From Chthoniobacterales bacterium (GTDB lineage: Bacteria; Verrucomicrobiota; Verrucomicrobiia; Chthoniobacterales; UBA10450), in assembly GCA_013697015.1 (NCBI GenBank), contig JACCXL010000092.1, positions 1 through 5,957 on the forward strand: a stretch of 5,957 nt of DNA, given 5' to 3'. The notes beneath the pieces were generated by a model. That model searched no databases and was not told where the DNA came from. It worked only from the letters and a program-made list of their open reading frames with translations. A program made the position numbers and the translations under genes. The number at the start of each line of letters is the position of its first letter. The stretch's first letter is position 1. Below, piece by piece: positions 1 to 5,957 of this stretch.

Positions 1-992
1 CTCTTTCCTCTCTCCAGCCGGGCATGCGCGTCATCACAACCCGGCTCTTCGCCGATCGCAACGGGCTCACGCAATTCCTGGAAACGGTACCGATCGTGCG
101 CTCTGAAGAAGCCAGCGGAGATATTCCCAATCTGTGGAGACGTCTTTACGAACAGTTTGAAGCATCTTGTCGTGACGGATGGCGCGCGAAAGTAGAAGCG
201 CGCTGGCACTATCTTAAAGATGCGGCCGACATCAGGATGTCCGAACAAATCTTTCTGCGCCGGGTTGGCAAACCTCAGGACGGAATTGTTTCGAAGTTTA
301 TCAACCGGCCGCTTTCGCGACCGATCACGCGTCTTCTGCTCAAATTTCCGATCGCGCCCACCACGTGGACGTTGTCCATATCTGCGTTGCCGTTCCTCTC
401 TTGCGTGTTATTGCTGCGCGGCGATTACGCCGGCATCTTGATCGGAGTGGCCGTTTATCAGCTCTCCAGTATGCTCGACGGCTGCGATGGTGAAATTGCG
501 CGCGCAAAATATTTGGAATCGAAACGCGGCGGACGGGTCGACGATTTCTGTGACCTCATGGGAGGCTTTTTCTTCATGACCGGTCTCGGCTTCGGCCTCG
601 GTCACGCACACGGTTCCGCGTTCTACGCGGTGGAGGGAATTTTATGGGTCCTGATAATGGCCGCCAATGAGTTCCTCTTAAGAATCGCGAAACTCGAAAC
701 GAATCTCGGATCGACCGACCTGACCGGGGCCTTGTATCCACGCCACCGTCAGTTGATTGAGCACTCGGGCGTTTTGTTCTTCGGAGAAAGATTTGTGTGG
801 TGGCTCCTTCAGTTGACGAAGCGCGACGTCGGCATCTTGTTTTTTCTCGTTCTCGCGCTCGCAGGTCTTGCTCCATGGATTCTTCACCTCTCGCTCGCAA
901 TCGCCGCGCCGGGTCTACTTCTCACTGGAATCACCCGGATAAAGACGCGCGCTCATGGCCGCGGGGCCGTGGCTCCCTACTCGCATTTGTAA
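1..992 (+). CDS. CDP-alcohol phosphatidyltransferase family protein, DIPPS-like (5' end probably outside window)
   Basis: Integral membrane enzyme expected to displace CMP from a CDP-activated alcohol and join the phospho-alcohol to an acceptor hydroxyl. Numbering from the ATG at 24, the complete family signature D-x2-DG-x2-AR-x8-G-x3-D-x3-D is present: D152, D155, G156, A159, R160, G169, D173, D177. About six hydrophobic segments follow the stretch KPQDGIVSKFINRPLSR (83-99), which resembles the linker before the synthase half of bifunctional IPCT/DIPPS proteins. Residues 1-80 are soluble and resemble the tail of a nucleotidyltransferase. The frame stays open upstream of the ATG to base 3, and no Shine-Dalgarno sequence precedes the ATG, so the true start is probably beyond the left edge; the ATG at 24 remains possible. 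The 3' end overlaps the convergent nucleotidyltransferase gene by 78 bases. The family is certain; the substrate (inositol phosphate or another polyol) is inferred. Confidence 0.88.
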   Translation, partial: LSSLQPGMRVITTRLFADRNGLTQFLETVPIVRSEEASGDIPNLWRRLYEQFEASCRDGWRAKVEARWHYLKDAADIRMSEQIFLRRVGKPQDGIVSKFINRPLSRPITRLLLKFPIAPTTWTLSISALPFLSCVLLLRGDYAGILIGVAVYQLSSMLDGCDGEIARAKYLESKRGGRVDDFCDLMGGFFFMTGLGFGLGHAHGSAFYAVEGILWVLIMAANEFLLRIAKLETNLGSTDLTGALYPRHRQLIEHSGVLFFGERFVWWLLQLTKRDVGILFFLVLALAGLAPWILHLSLAIAAPGLLLTGITRIKTRAHGRGAVAPYSHL

Positions 993-1712
993 GTGTGCTT
1001 CCGCGCACGCCAGCATTTCTGGCGTGTCGACATCCTGCCACCAGGCATTCCCTATATTGATCGCGCGCACCTTGTTCTCCCCCGCCATCAACCGCACCCC
1101 AGCGGCCAGACTGCAATCGCCGTTTTCTCGGGCCTTCTCGAGGTAACCGAAAATCTCCAGCGGGCAGACAAAAATTCCCGTGTCGATCGCATCGTAGGTC
1201 TGCAGCTCCTTGCCGATGGCGATCACGCGTTCACCGCGTGTCTCCACTTTCATCGCGTCGTCGAGGTCGTAAATTGAATCAATTTTCCGGTCGATCGCCA
1301 GACTGAGCTCGTCCGCATGCACCTGCCTAACGAATACCTGGAGGGCCTCCCGCGCGAAGAGATGGTCGCCCATCATCAGCAGAAAAGGAGCCTCGAGAGA
1401 CGGCGCCGCGCATAAAAGAGAGACGCCATTTTGCTTTTGCCACTCCGGATTGTGGATGGCGTGAAGGCGAATGCCTGGTGGCATCAACGGCTCCAGACCT
1501 TCGAGCAACAGCTCGCTCTCGCAGCCGACGACGGCATGGAGCGTTGTAATTCCTACCTCGACCATCGCGTCGAGTGTGTAGGAAATCAGCGGACGCCCGC
1601 GAATCGGGACGAGCGGTTTCGGCAACGACGCGTCCGCGAAGCGCAGACGCGAGCCGCGGCCCGCCATCAAGACGACTGCTTCTGTCGTCGATCGAGACCG
1701 ATCAAATTCCAT
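915..1712 (-). CDS. Nucleotidyltransferase, inositol-1-phosphate cytidylyltransferase (IPCT)-like
   Basis: Cytosolic enzyme of 265 residues predicted to couple an NTP (probably CTP) to a sugar or polyol phosphate, releasing pyrophosphate. It shows the nucleotide-binding loop MAGRGSRLR (16-24), the KP pair (32-33), NGVSLL (95-100) and GDH (115-117), whose D116 is the expected metal-binding aspartate. DTGIFVC (177-183), GDCSLAAGVRL (198-208) and WWQDVDT (224-230) follow; D227 and D229 are candidates for the second metal site. The GDH, GDCSL and WQDVDTPE pattern looks more like archaeal-type IPCT than glucose-1-phosphate thymidylyltransferases. The ATG lies inside the end of the upstream reductase gene (11-base overlap). 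Only a weak, distant GGGGA precedes it, so translational coupling is likely. The last 25 codons lie antisense to the CDP-alcohol transferase gene. No fused synthase domain is present. The fold is secure; the substrate is inferred. Confidence 0.9.
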   Translation of the reverse strand: MEFDRSRSTTEAVVLMAGRGSRLRFADASLPKPLVPIRGRPLISYTLDAMVEVGITTLHAVVGCESELLLEGLEPLMPPGIRLHAIHNPEWQKQNGVSLLCAAPSLEAPFLLMMGDHLFAREALQVFVRQVHADELSLAIDRKIDSIYDLDDAMKVETRGERVIAIGKELQTYDAIDTGIFVCPLEIFGYLEKARENGDCSLAAGVRLMAGENKVRAINIGNAWWQDVDTPEMLACAEAHLQMRVGSHGPAAMSARLYPGDSSEK

Positions 1713-2493
1713 AGTAGAATTTTAGTCCCCAAACCCGGAGGCGCTGCGGCAGAAAACGAAAGATGAAGGGCGCGATGTGCGCCTGAAAAAAATCGCCGAC
1801 GGTGATGCGCGGCGGAGGATTCTTCTCGTCGAGCAAGCGCAGGACGCGACGCGCGACCAACTTCGGTTTGGGCGCCTTCTTCATGTTGCGATCAGCTTCG
1901 TCCCAAACTTTAGCAACCCGCGGATTTTCCATGCCGGTTTTCACGACGGAATCATTGAAGCTCGTGCGGATGTCGGCCGCCTGCAGATCCACGAGGCGGA
2001 TCTTCTCGTCCGCCAGTTCCAACTGGGCCGTCATGGTATAGGACGCCATCGCCGCCTTGGCCGCATTGTAAGGAGCCATGAAGGGGACCGGCAGTCGCGA
2101 AGCGAGCGAAGTGACGTTCACGATCAAGCCCCGCTGCTGAGCGCGCATGGCGGTGAGCGCGAGACGCATGAGCTGCACGTGTGCGAGGACGAGCAGTTGA
2201 AAATGTTTCGCGAGCGCCTCTTCCGAATTCAATTCGAAAGGCCCGAAGTCTCCGGCCCCGGCGTTGTTGATGACGACGTCGAAATAACCCGCTTCGGCGA
2301 GCGCGCCCTCAAAGGCTTGCTCGATCGAACGCGCATCCATCAATTCCAGAGCGACGGGGTGCATCCCCGCGGCGCTCGGAATCCGCGCGGGCGATCGGGA
2401 AGTTCCCCACACTTCGTCGCCGCGCGCGATCAGCAAATCCGCGATGGCGCGGCCGATCCCCGAGCTTGCGCCGCTCAGAAAGATTTTTTTCAC
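1702..2493 (-). CDS. Short-chain dehydrogenase/reductase (SDR), classical type
   Basis: NAD(P)-dependent oxidoreductase of 263 residues, the usual length of the classical SDR family. It has the cofactor loop SGASSGIG (7-14), NNAG (76-79) and the catalytic set S129, Y142 and K146 in the YxxxK arrangement. An Arg at 33 after the second strand suggests an NADPH preference, although this is weak evidence. The C-terminal 30 residues, rich in F, L and R, extend past the core and could lie against a membrane. The start is GTG: the Rossmann strand begins at residue 2, so no later start is possible, and GAAAGGA lies 10 bases upstream. That GTG overlaps the TGA of the preceding membrane glycosyltransferase gene (GTGA), and the end overlaps the nucleotidyltransferase start by 11 bases. 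Operon membership suggests it oxidises or reduces an intermediate of the same polyol, lipid or sugar pathway. The substrate cannot be read from the sequence. Confidence 0.92.
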   Translation of the reverse strand: MKKIFLSGASSGIGRAIADLLIARGDEVWGTSRSPARIPSAAGMHPVALELMDARSIEQAFEGALAEAGYFDVVINNAGAGDFGPFELNSEEALAKHFQLLVLAHVQLMRLALTAMRAQQRGLIVNVTSLASRLPVPFMAPYNAAKAAMASYTMTAQLELADEKIRLVDLQAADIRTSFNDSVVKTGMENPRVAKVWDEADRNMKKAPKPKLVARRVLRLLDEKNPPPRITVGDFFQAHIAPFIFRFLPQRLRVWGLKFYYGI

Positions 2494-4073
2494 AACGCGC
2501 GCGTCCTTTCCACTTGGTAAAGAGCGACGTCCCGCTGTTTTAACTCAATCAACATGGAACGATGGAACTGCGCGACCGGGACGAGCCGCCAATCCGGCGG
2601 CAGGACAAGCGCGGCATCGTCCGTGTAAATCGCTTTTGCATTGGCGAGGAGCTTCGGGTCTGCCGTGGCGAATGGAACCTTCGGACTATAAAACGCCGTA
2701 AACTCCGGCGCATACCAGAGGACGTGTCGCTGATCTTCCCTAACGAACAAAACAACCTGCTTCCGCTCCGCCGGCACGTAGCGCGCTTGCAGAAACCGCA
2801 CGAACTTCATCGGCGGCGGCTCTTCGCGGTGATTCTGGATCGCCAGGGGCAAGGAATTGAAGAAGAGAAAAGCGGGGATGAGAAATCCGGCGGGGCGCCA
2901 GCGTTTGGGCAGCTGCAAGAAACCGCGCCCCATCGCCGTGAGCACCAGCGGATAAATGATCAGGTAATACCTTTGGTTGGCCGGCAGAACACAATAGATG
3001 ATGACGATGTGCAGGAGCGCCCAGGAGCGGTGCGTATTCCAAAACTCGCGATCGGACGCGGGAAAACGCGCGCAGTAAACGCTCACTCCAGTCAAAACGA
3101 GCAAAGCACCAGGCACGAGGGTAAGCGCACCGAGACGCAGAAATCCAAACCCGACGCCGAACCAGCCGAGAAAATGCGCCCCGAAGCGAAGGCCAAAATA
3201 GCGGACACTGAAATCGCTCGCGCCGATGTAAGCATGCGGTTTGTCGAGCCGCCAACGCCATTGGCTGTAAAGCTGCGCCGGATAAGCCTGCCACGAGGGA
3301 AGATCAGGCGTGACTTTTGCCTGGAGATAAAATGTGGGCAGGAGCCAGCAGAGGCACCCTCCGATCAAGGCGCCGAATCCAATCAACCAAACGCGCGCCG
3401 GCGGCCGGCGCTGGAGCAATGCGCCGGCCAGAATGACGACCGCGACCGCGAACAATTGCGGCCTCACCCCGGTCGCGATCGCTCCCACCGCGGCCGCGCC
3501 TAACAAGTCGCGCAGGCGCCCGCTTCGCCGATAAAGCAGCGCGCAAAAGAGCTGCGTGCTCAAAACCGCCGCTCCCAACATATCGGTCAGAACTTGCGTC
3601 GAAGTCATCCAGACCGCGGGCGCGATGGCGAGCGTGCCCGCGAGCAACCAGGCAAAGCGTTCTCCGAAATGAAGCCGCGCAATCAGGAACCAGACCGTGA
3701 CAAAGAGCGCTCCACCGAGACAGCTCAGGAGATGAAGCGAAAACTCCGGATCCCAATGCCCAAGAGTGGTCAGGCACCAGCCGAGAAAAATATAGAGCGG
3801 GTAACCGGGCGGATGCGGCTGATGTTTCCAAAGATTGAATTCGCGCACGCCAAGCGCGAATTGGACCGAGTCCCATTCGTCGAGTACGGGACTACGCGTG
3901 CAGAAGTAGAGCAGAAAAGCGAAAGCGAAAATGAGCGCCGCTTTCCCTCGATACGCGCGACCGCTGGCGGAAATCGTGTCCGCTAACTTCTGCAAACGGA
4001 GAGGAAACGTGACGGGATCAGAATGAGTCATGAGCGGCGGCGCCAACCTTACGGACTTCTGGCGGAAGCGCAT
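2490..4073 (-). CDS. Polytopic membrane protein, GT-C-type glycosyltransferase (GT39/DUF2723-like)
   Basis: Integral membrane protein of 527 residues with a first membrane helix at about 44-59 and around ten further hydrophobic segments to about 412, then a soluble tail of about 115 residues. The first outside loop carries LDEWDSVQFA (64-73) with acidic residues D65, E66 and D68, followed by QPHPPGYPLY (85-94). An acidic first loop with an HPPGYPL-type motif is typical of GT-C transferases related to protein mannosyltransferases and DUF2723 proteins, which use polyprenyl-phosphate sugars on the outer face of the membrane. Two starts are possible: ATG at 4073, and ATG at 4031 (Met15). Neither has a good ribosome binding site, and the second would widen the divergent gap to 81 bases. 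It is the first gene of the minus-strand operon and overlaps the reductase by 4 bases. The general class is likely; the donor and acceptor are unknown. Confidence 0.82.
   Translation of the reverse strand: MRFRQKSVRLAPPLMTHSDPVTFPLRLQKLADTISASGRAYRGKAALIFAFAFLLYFCTRSPVLDEWDSVQFALGVREFNLWKHQPHPPGYPLYIFLGWCLTTLGHWDPEFSLHLLSCLGGALFVTVWFLIARLHFGERFAWLLAGTLAIAPAVWMTSTQVLTDMLGAAVLSTQLFCALLYRRSGRLRDLLGAAAVGAIATGVRPQLFAVAVVILAGALLQRRPPARVWLIGFGALIGGCLCWLLPTFYLQAKVTPDLPSWQAYPAQLYSQWRWRLDKPHAYIGASDFSVRYFGLRFGAHFLGWFGVGFGFLRLGALTLVPGALLVLTGVSVYCARFPASDREFWNTHRSWALLHIVIIYCVLPANQRYYLIIYPLVLTAMGRGFLQLPKRWRPAGFLIPAFLFFNSLPLAIQNHREEPPPMKFVRFLQARYVPAERKQVVLFVREDQRHVLWYAPEFTAFYSPKVPFATADPKLLANAKAIYTDDAALVLPPDWRLVPVAQFHRSMLIELKQRDVALYQVERTRAL
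2504..2510 (-). promoter_or_regulatory. Ribosome binding site for the SDR gene
   Basis: GAAAGGA on the minus strand, inside the last codons of the upstream membrane glycosyltransferase gene, 10 bases before the GTG at 2493-2491. It supports GTG as the start and suggests the reductase has its own initiation in addition to coupling through the GTGA overlap. Confidence 0.6.
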
Positions 4074-4112
4074 TGCGGATGGCCGTGAAATTGATTCCTA
4101 TCTGGACTCCTG
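4074..4112. promoter_or_regulatory. Divergent intergenic gap, probable promoter region for both directions
   Basis: This 39-base gap is the only divergent spacer in the window, so promoters for the minus-strand operon and the plus-strand glycosyltransferase should lie in or near it. A weak minus-strand sigma-70-like pair can be drawn: TTGCTC (4122-4117) and TAGGAA (4100-4095), 16 bases apart. Both elements are poor matches. On the plus strand, GGA at 4104-4106 is a minimal ribosome binding site for the ATG at 4113. No operator palindrome is evident. Confidence 0.3.
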
Positions 4113-5267
4113 ATGCGAGCAAGGCCGAACTCCGCTGATCCGATCCGGGTCGTCCTCGACGCGCGCTACGTGCGCGAGAAGCCGAGCGGCATTGGGGTTT
4201 ACGTTCAGGCTTTGGTCGATCGCTTGCCGGACGGCGCGCCCGCCGATCACTTCACCTTTTGGGCGCATCCGCTCGCCGCACGCCCGCTCTCCCGTGCCGC
4301 GAACACGTCGGAGGTGACCGTGCGCACCGGATCGAATTCTCCGTGGTCTGTACTCTGGCCGCAGCGCTTCGCCTCGTTTGCGGAGGTGGACGTTTTTCAC
4401 AATCCGCACAACCTGCTGCCGCGAGGAATTCCGTGCGCGAGTGTAGTGACGGTGCACGACCTCATGGCTCTCGAGCAACCGCGTCTGCACCTGCGCGGAT
4501 TCGAACGCCTAACGAAGCGGCTTTATTATCACCCGGCGATCGGGCGCGCCTTGCGCGAGGCCACTTGTTTGATTGCACCGAGCGGCGCCACGGCCGATCG
4601 AATTTGCGCCCTCGCGCCCGCAGCGGCGTCCCGCCTAACGGTTATTTTGGAAGCCGCGGATCCCTGTTTTCGTCCGGCTAACGATGGCGATGCGGCCCGT
4701 GCGCGCGCGGCAGAGTTGACCGGCGAAGATGCGCCCTACCTACTTGTCGTGGGCGCGAATACCCCGAGCAAACGGCACGACCTTGCCCTCGCCGCCTTCG
4801 CTTCCGCGGTTCCGCGCCCGTGGCGATTGGTGCTCCTGCAGAGACGCAAGGGCCGCGCGGGTCTGTCGCGTCTCGCCCGCCAATTGCACGTCGCGGATCG
4901 AGCCGTTTGGCTGGAGGCGGTCGCGCGCGAAGATGTCGTCACCCTGATGCAAGCGGCTGGCGCGCTGATTCAGCCGTCGCTTTATGAAGGTTTCGGGTTG
5001 CCCGTCCTGGAAGCGATGGCATGCGCCTGCCCGGTGGTGGCGAGCGATATCCCACCATTTCGCGAAATCGCCGCCGGGGCCGCTTTGCTCGTGCGTCCGA
5101 ATGAAGGGGGAAAGTTGGCCGCGGCTTTGCGCGACATCGTGCGCTCTCCCGCGTTGCGCCGGTCGTTGGGCGAGCAAGGGGCCGCGCGTGCGAAAGGTTT
5201 TTCCTGGGACCGATGCGCGCGGGAAACCCTCGAAGTTTATCGCACCGCCGCTGGCGCGAGACGGTGA
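4113..5267 (+). CDS. Glycosyltransferase family 4 (GT-B fold), mannosyltransferase-like
   Basis: Cytoplasmic or membrane-associated retaining glycosyltransferase of 384 residues, the normal length for GT4. The N-terminal acceptor domain opens with VVLDARYV (13-20) and the glycine-rich PSGIGVYVQAL (24-34), followed by DVFHNPHN (93-100) and VTVHDLMAL (112-120). The C-terminal donor domain begins near LLVVGANTPSKRHD (210-223), where K220 and R221 sit in the usual donor-phosphate position. It contains QPSLYEGFGLPVLEAM (287-302) with the E-x7-E pair E292 and E300. The following CPVVASDIPPFREIAAGAALLV is standard for the family. There are no membrane helices. The ATG at 4113 is the first in frame after a stop at 4092-4094 and has only a weak GGA upstream. 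The gene diverges from the GT-C operon and converges on the flippase gene with four bases between the stops. It probably adds a hexose to a lipid-linked intermediate; sugar and acceptor are unassigned. Confidence 0.93.
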   Translation: MRARPNSADPIRVVLDARYVREKPSGIGVYVQALVDRLPDGAPADHFTFWAHPLAARPLSRAANTSEVTVRTGSNSPWSVLWPQRFASFAEVDVFHNPHNLLPRGIPCASVVTVHDLMALEQPRLHLRGFERLTKRLYYHPAIGRALREATCLIAPSGATADRICALAPAAASRLTVILEAADPCFRPANDGDAARARAAELTGEDAPYLLVVGANTPSKRHDLALAAFASAVPRPWRLVLLQRRKGRAGLSRLARQLHVADRAVWLEAVAREDVVTLMQAAGALIQPSLYEGFGLPVLEAMACACPVVASDIPPFREIAAGAALLVRPNEGGKLAAALRDIVRSPALRRSLGEQGAARAKGFSWDRCARETLEVYRTAAGARR

Positions 5268-5271
5268 AAAA

Positions 5272-5957
5272 CTACGCGAGCGACTGATCGGCGTGTGACG
5301 CACGATGACGGCGCCACGCCACGAAGAAAATCGCGAGAAAGACGACAACAGAGATCACCTGGCCGGCAACTCCGGCGATCGTTAGGCGACAGACCGCCGC
5401 GGGAACGCCGGCGATGAGAGCGGCCAGGAGCGGCGCGCCCGCTTCCGCCCATGGATTTTTCCAGCCGAAGACCTTTCGGAGCGCGCGCGAGCGCAGGAAT
5501 CCCAACAGAACATACGGTAGCAAAATTCCGAAAGCCGCCCCGGTTACGCCGAAGCGGCGAATCAGAAAAAAGTTCGCGATCACGGCAATGACGCAGGTGA
5601 GCGAAGAGTTCGTCAGATTGAGGCGCGGCTTTTGCACCATAATCACGGTCTCGGCCGGTCCGACGAGCGCATTCGTGCCGCAGGCCAGCGCGACAATAAT
5701 CAGCCAGCCACTTCCCTGGCGAAATGCGGGACCGTAAATCGTCAAGATCAGGCTGCCCGCGAGCGTCATCACGGCGAGGAGCGGGAGTAGAATCCAAAGC
5801 ATCCACTGCGCGATACGCGAGAACGCCGCCGCGGCGCGCTCCTGCTCGCCGTGCACAGTCAGCCCCGCAACGATCGGTCCGAAGATCGGATTAAAAGCCT
5901 GGTTCACTTGTCGCAACCCGCCCGCCAGTTCGACGACGGCGCCGTAGATGCCGACGA
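5272..5957 (-). CDS. Oligosaccharide/lipid flippase, Wzx/MATE-like (partial, N-terminus outside window)
   Basis: C-terminal half (about 228 residues) of a polysaccharide-biosynthesis flippase of the MOP superfamily, which moves lipid-linked oligosaccharides from the inner to the outer face of the cytoplasmic membrane. The frame is open from the right edge through VGIYGAVVELAGGL, a typical mid-protein flippase segment. A TTG at 5916-5914 falls inside this conserved region and is not a real start. Diagnostic stretches are LTIYGPAFRQGSGWLIIVAL, NALVGPAETVIMVQKPRLNL and NFFLIRRFGVTGAAFG, in the order and spacing seen in Wzx-type proteins. About six membrane helices are visible, ending in the basic tail AWRRHRASHADQSLA. 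Whole family members have about 420-500 residues, so roughly half is missing to the right. It probably belongs to a transcript starting outside the window. The partner glycan or lipid is presumably made by the neighbouring glycosyltransferases. Confidence 0.9.
   Translation of the reverse strand, partial: VGIYGAVVELAGGLRQVNQAFNPIFGPIVAGLTVHGEQERAAAAFSRIAQWMLWILLPLLAVMTLAGSLILTIYGPAFRQGSGWLIIVALACGTNALVGPAETVIMVQKPRLNLTNSSLTCVIAVIANFFLIRRFGVTGAAFGILLPYVLLGFLRSRALRKVFGWKNPWAEAGAPLLAALIAGVPAAVCRLTIAGVAGQVISVVVFLAIFFVAWRRHRASHADQSLA

Noticed and set aside
1777..2520. 247-codon plus-strand open frame
   Set aside because: It is antisense to the SDR gene, which has all its catalytic motifs. The product is rich in Arg, His and Asp with no recognisable fold.
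3475..3482. GCGATCGC as evidence of a cyanobacterial HIP1-rich genome
   Set aside because: Only one full octamer was found; the other CGATCG sites have different flanks, so a cyanobacterial origin is not supported.
2562..3503. 313-codon plus-strand open frame
   Set aside because: It lies wholly antisense to the GT-C gene. Its translation is an Arg/Glu/Pro-rich sequence with no domain-like pattern, as expected from the complement of a GC-rich membrane protein gene.
3304..3876. 190-codon minus-strand open frame
   Set aside because: It is an alternative frame of the same strand as the GT-C gene. The Ala/Arg-rich translation shows no membrane helices or motifs.
4740..5348. 202-codon minus-strand open frame
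   Set aside because: It is antisense to the conserved donor domain of the GT4 gene and crosses into the flippase end. The composition is Arg/Ser/Pro-rich and no family resemblance is seen.
5237..5806. 189-codon minus-strand open frame
   Set aside because: It is an alternative frame under the flippase gene, whose frame gives a clear family match.
5914..5916. TTG as the start of the flippase gene
   Set aside because: The upstream in-frame residues continue a typical flippase segment to the window edge, so the gene is truncated by the window and this TTG codes for an internal Leu.

Overview
The window is a compact bacterial segment, GC-rich (about 60% by eye), with almost no non-coding DNA. 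It holds six protein genes, two of them running off the window edges. I see no rRNA, tRNA, CRISPR array, insertion sequence or phage gene. The protein families and gene packing suggest a soil-type Gram-negative bacterium; Verrucomicrobiota or Acidobacteriota would fit, but this is a guess from the style of the proteins and not from a marker gene.

Layout from left to right. (1) A plus-strand CDP-alcohol phosphatidyltransferase family membrane enzyme enters from the left edge and ends at 992. (2) It converges on a minus-strand group of three genes, read right to left: a polytopic GT-C-type membrane glycosyltransferase (4073-2490), a short-chain dehydrogenase/reductase (2493-1702) and a sugar/inositol-phosphate-type nucleotidyltransferase (1712-915). 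These overlap by 4 and 11 bases, so they almost certainly form one translationally coupled operon. The last one also overlaps the end of gene (1) by 78 bases in antisense. (3) A 39-base divergent gap (4074-4112) separates this operon from a plus-strand GT4-family (GT-B fold) glycosyltransferase (4113-5267). (4) A minus-strand oligosaccharide/lipid flippase (Wzx/MATE-like) enters from the right edge and ends at 5272, four bases from the glycosyltransferase stop.

How the genes may work together. The nucleotidyltransferase and the CDP-alcohol transferase look like separated versions of the two halves of the bifunctional L-myo-inositol-1-phosphate cytidylyltransferase / di-myo-inositol-phosphate phosphate synthase (IPCT/DIPPS). 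One would activate a phosphorylated polyol with CTP. The other would transfer the phospho-polyol to an alcohol acceptor in the membrane. With a reductase, two glycosyltransferases and a flippase alongside, the simplest reading is a locus that builds and exports a phospho-polyol-containing glycolipid or glycan. The product is not identifiable from sequence alone. The most interesting points are this split IPCT/DIPPS-like pair, the possibly degenerate nucleotidyltransferase-like leader on the CDP-alcohol transferase, the 78-base antisense overlap between two functionally matched enzymes, and a clear excess of the palindrome CGATCG.
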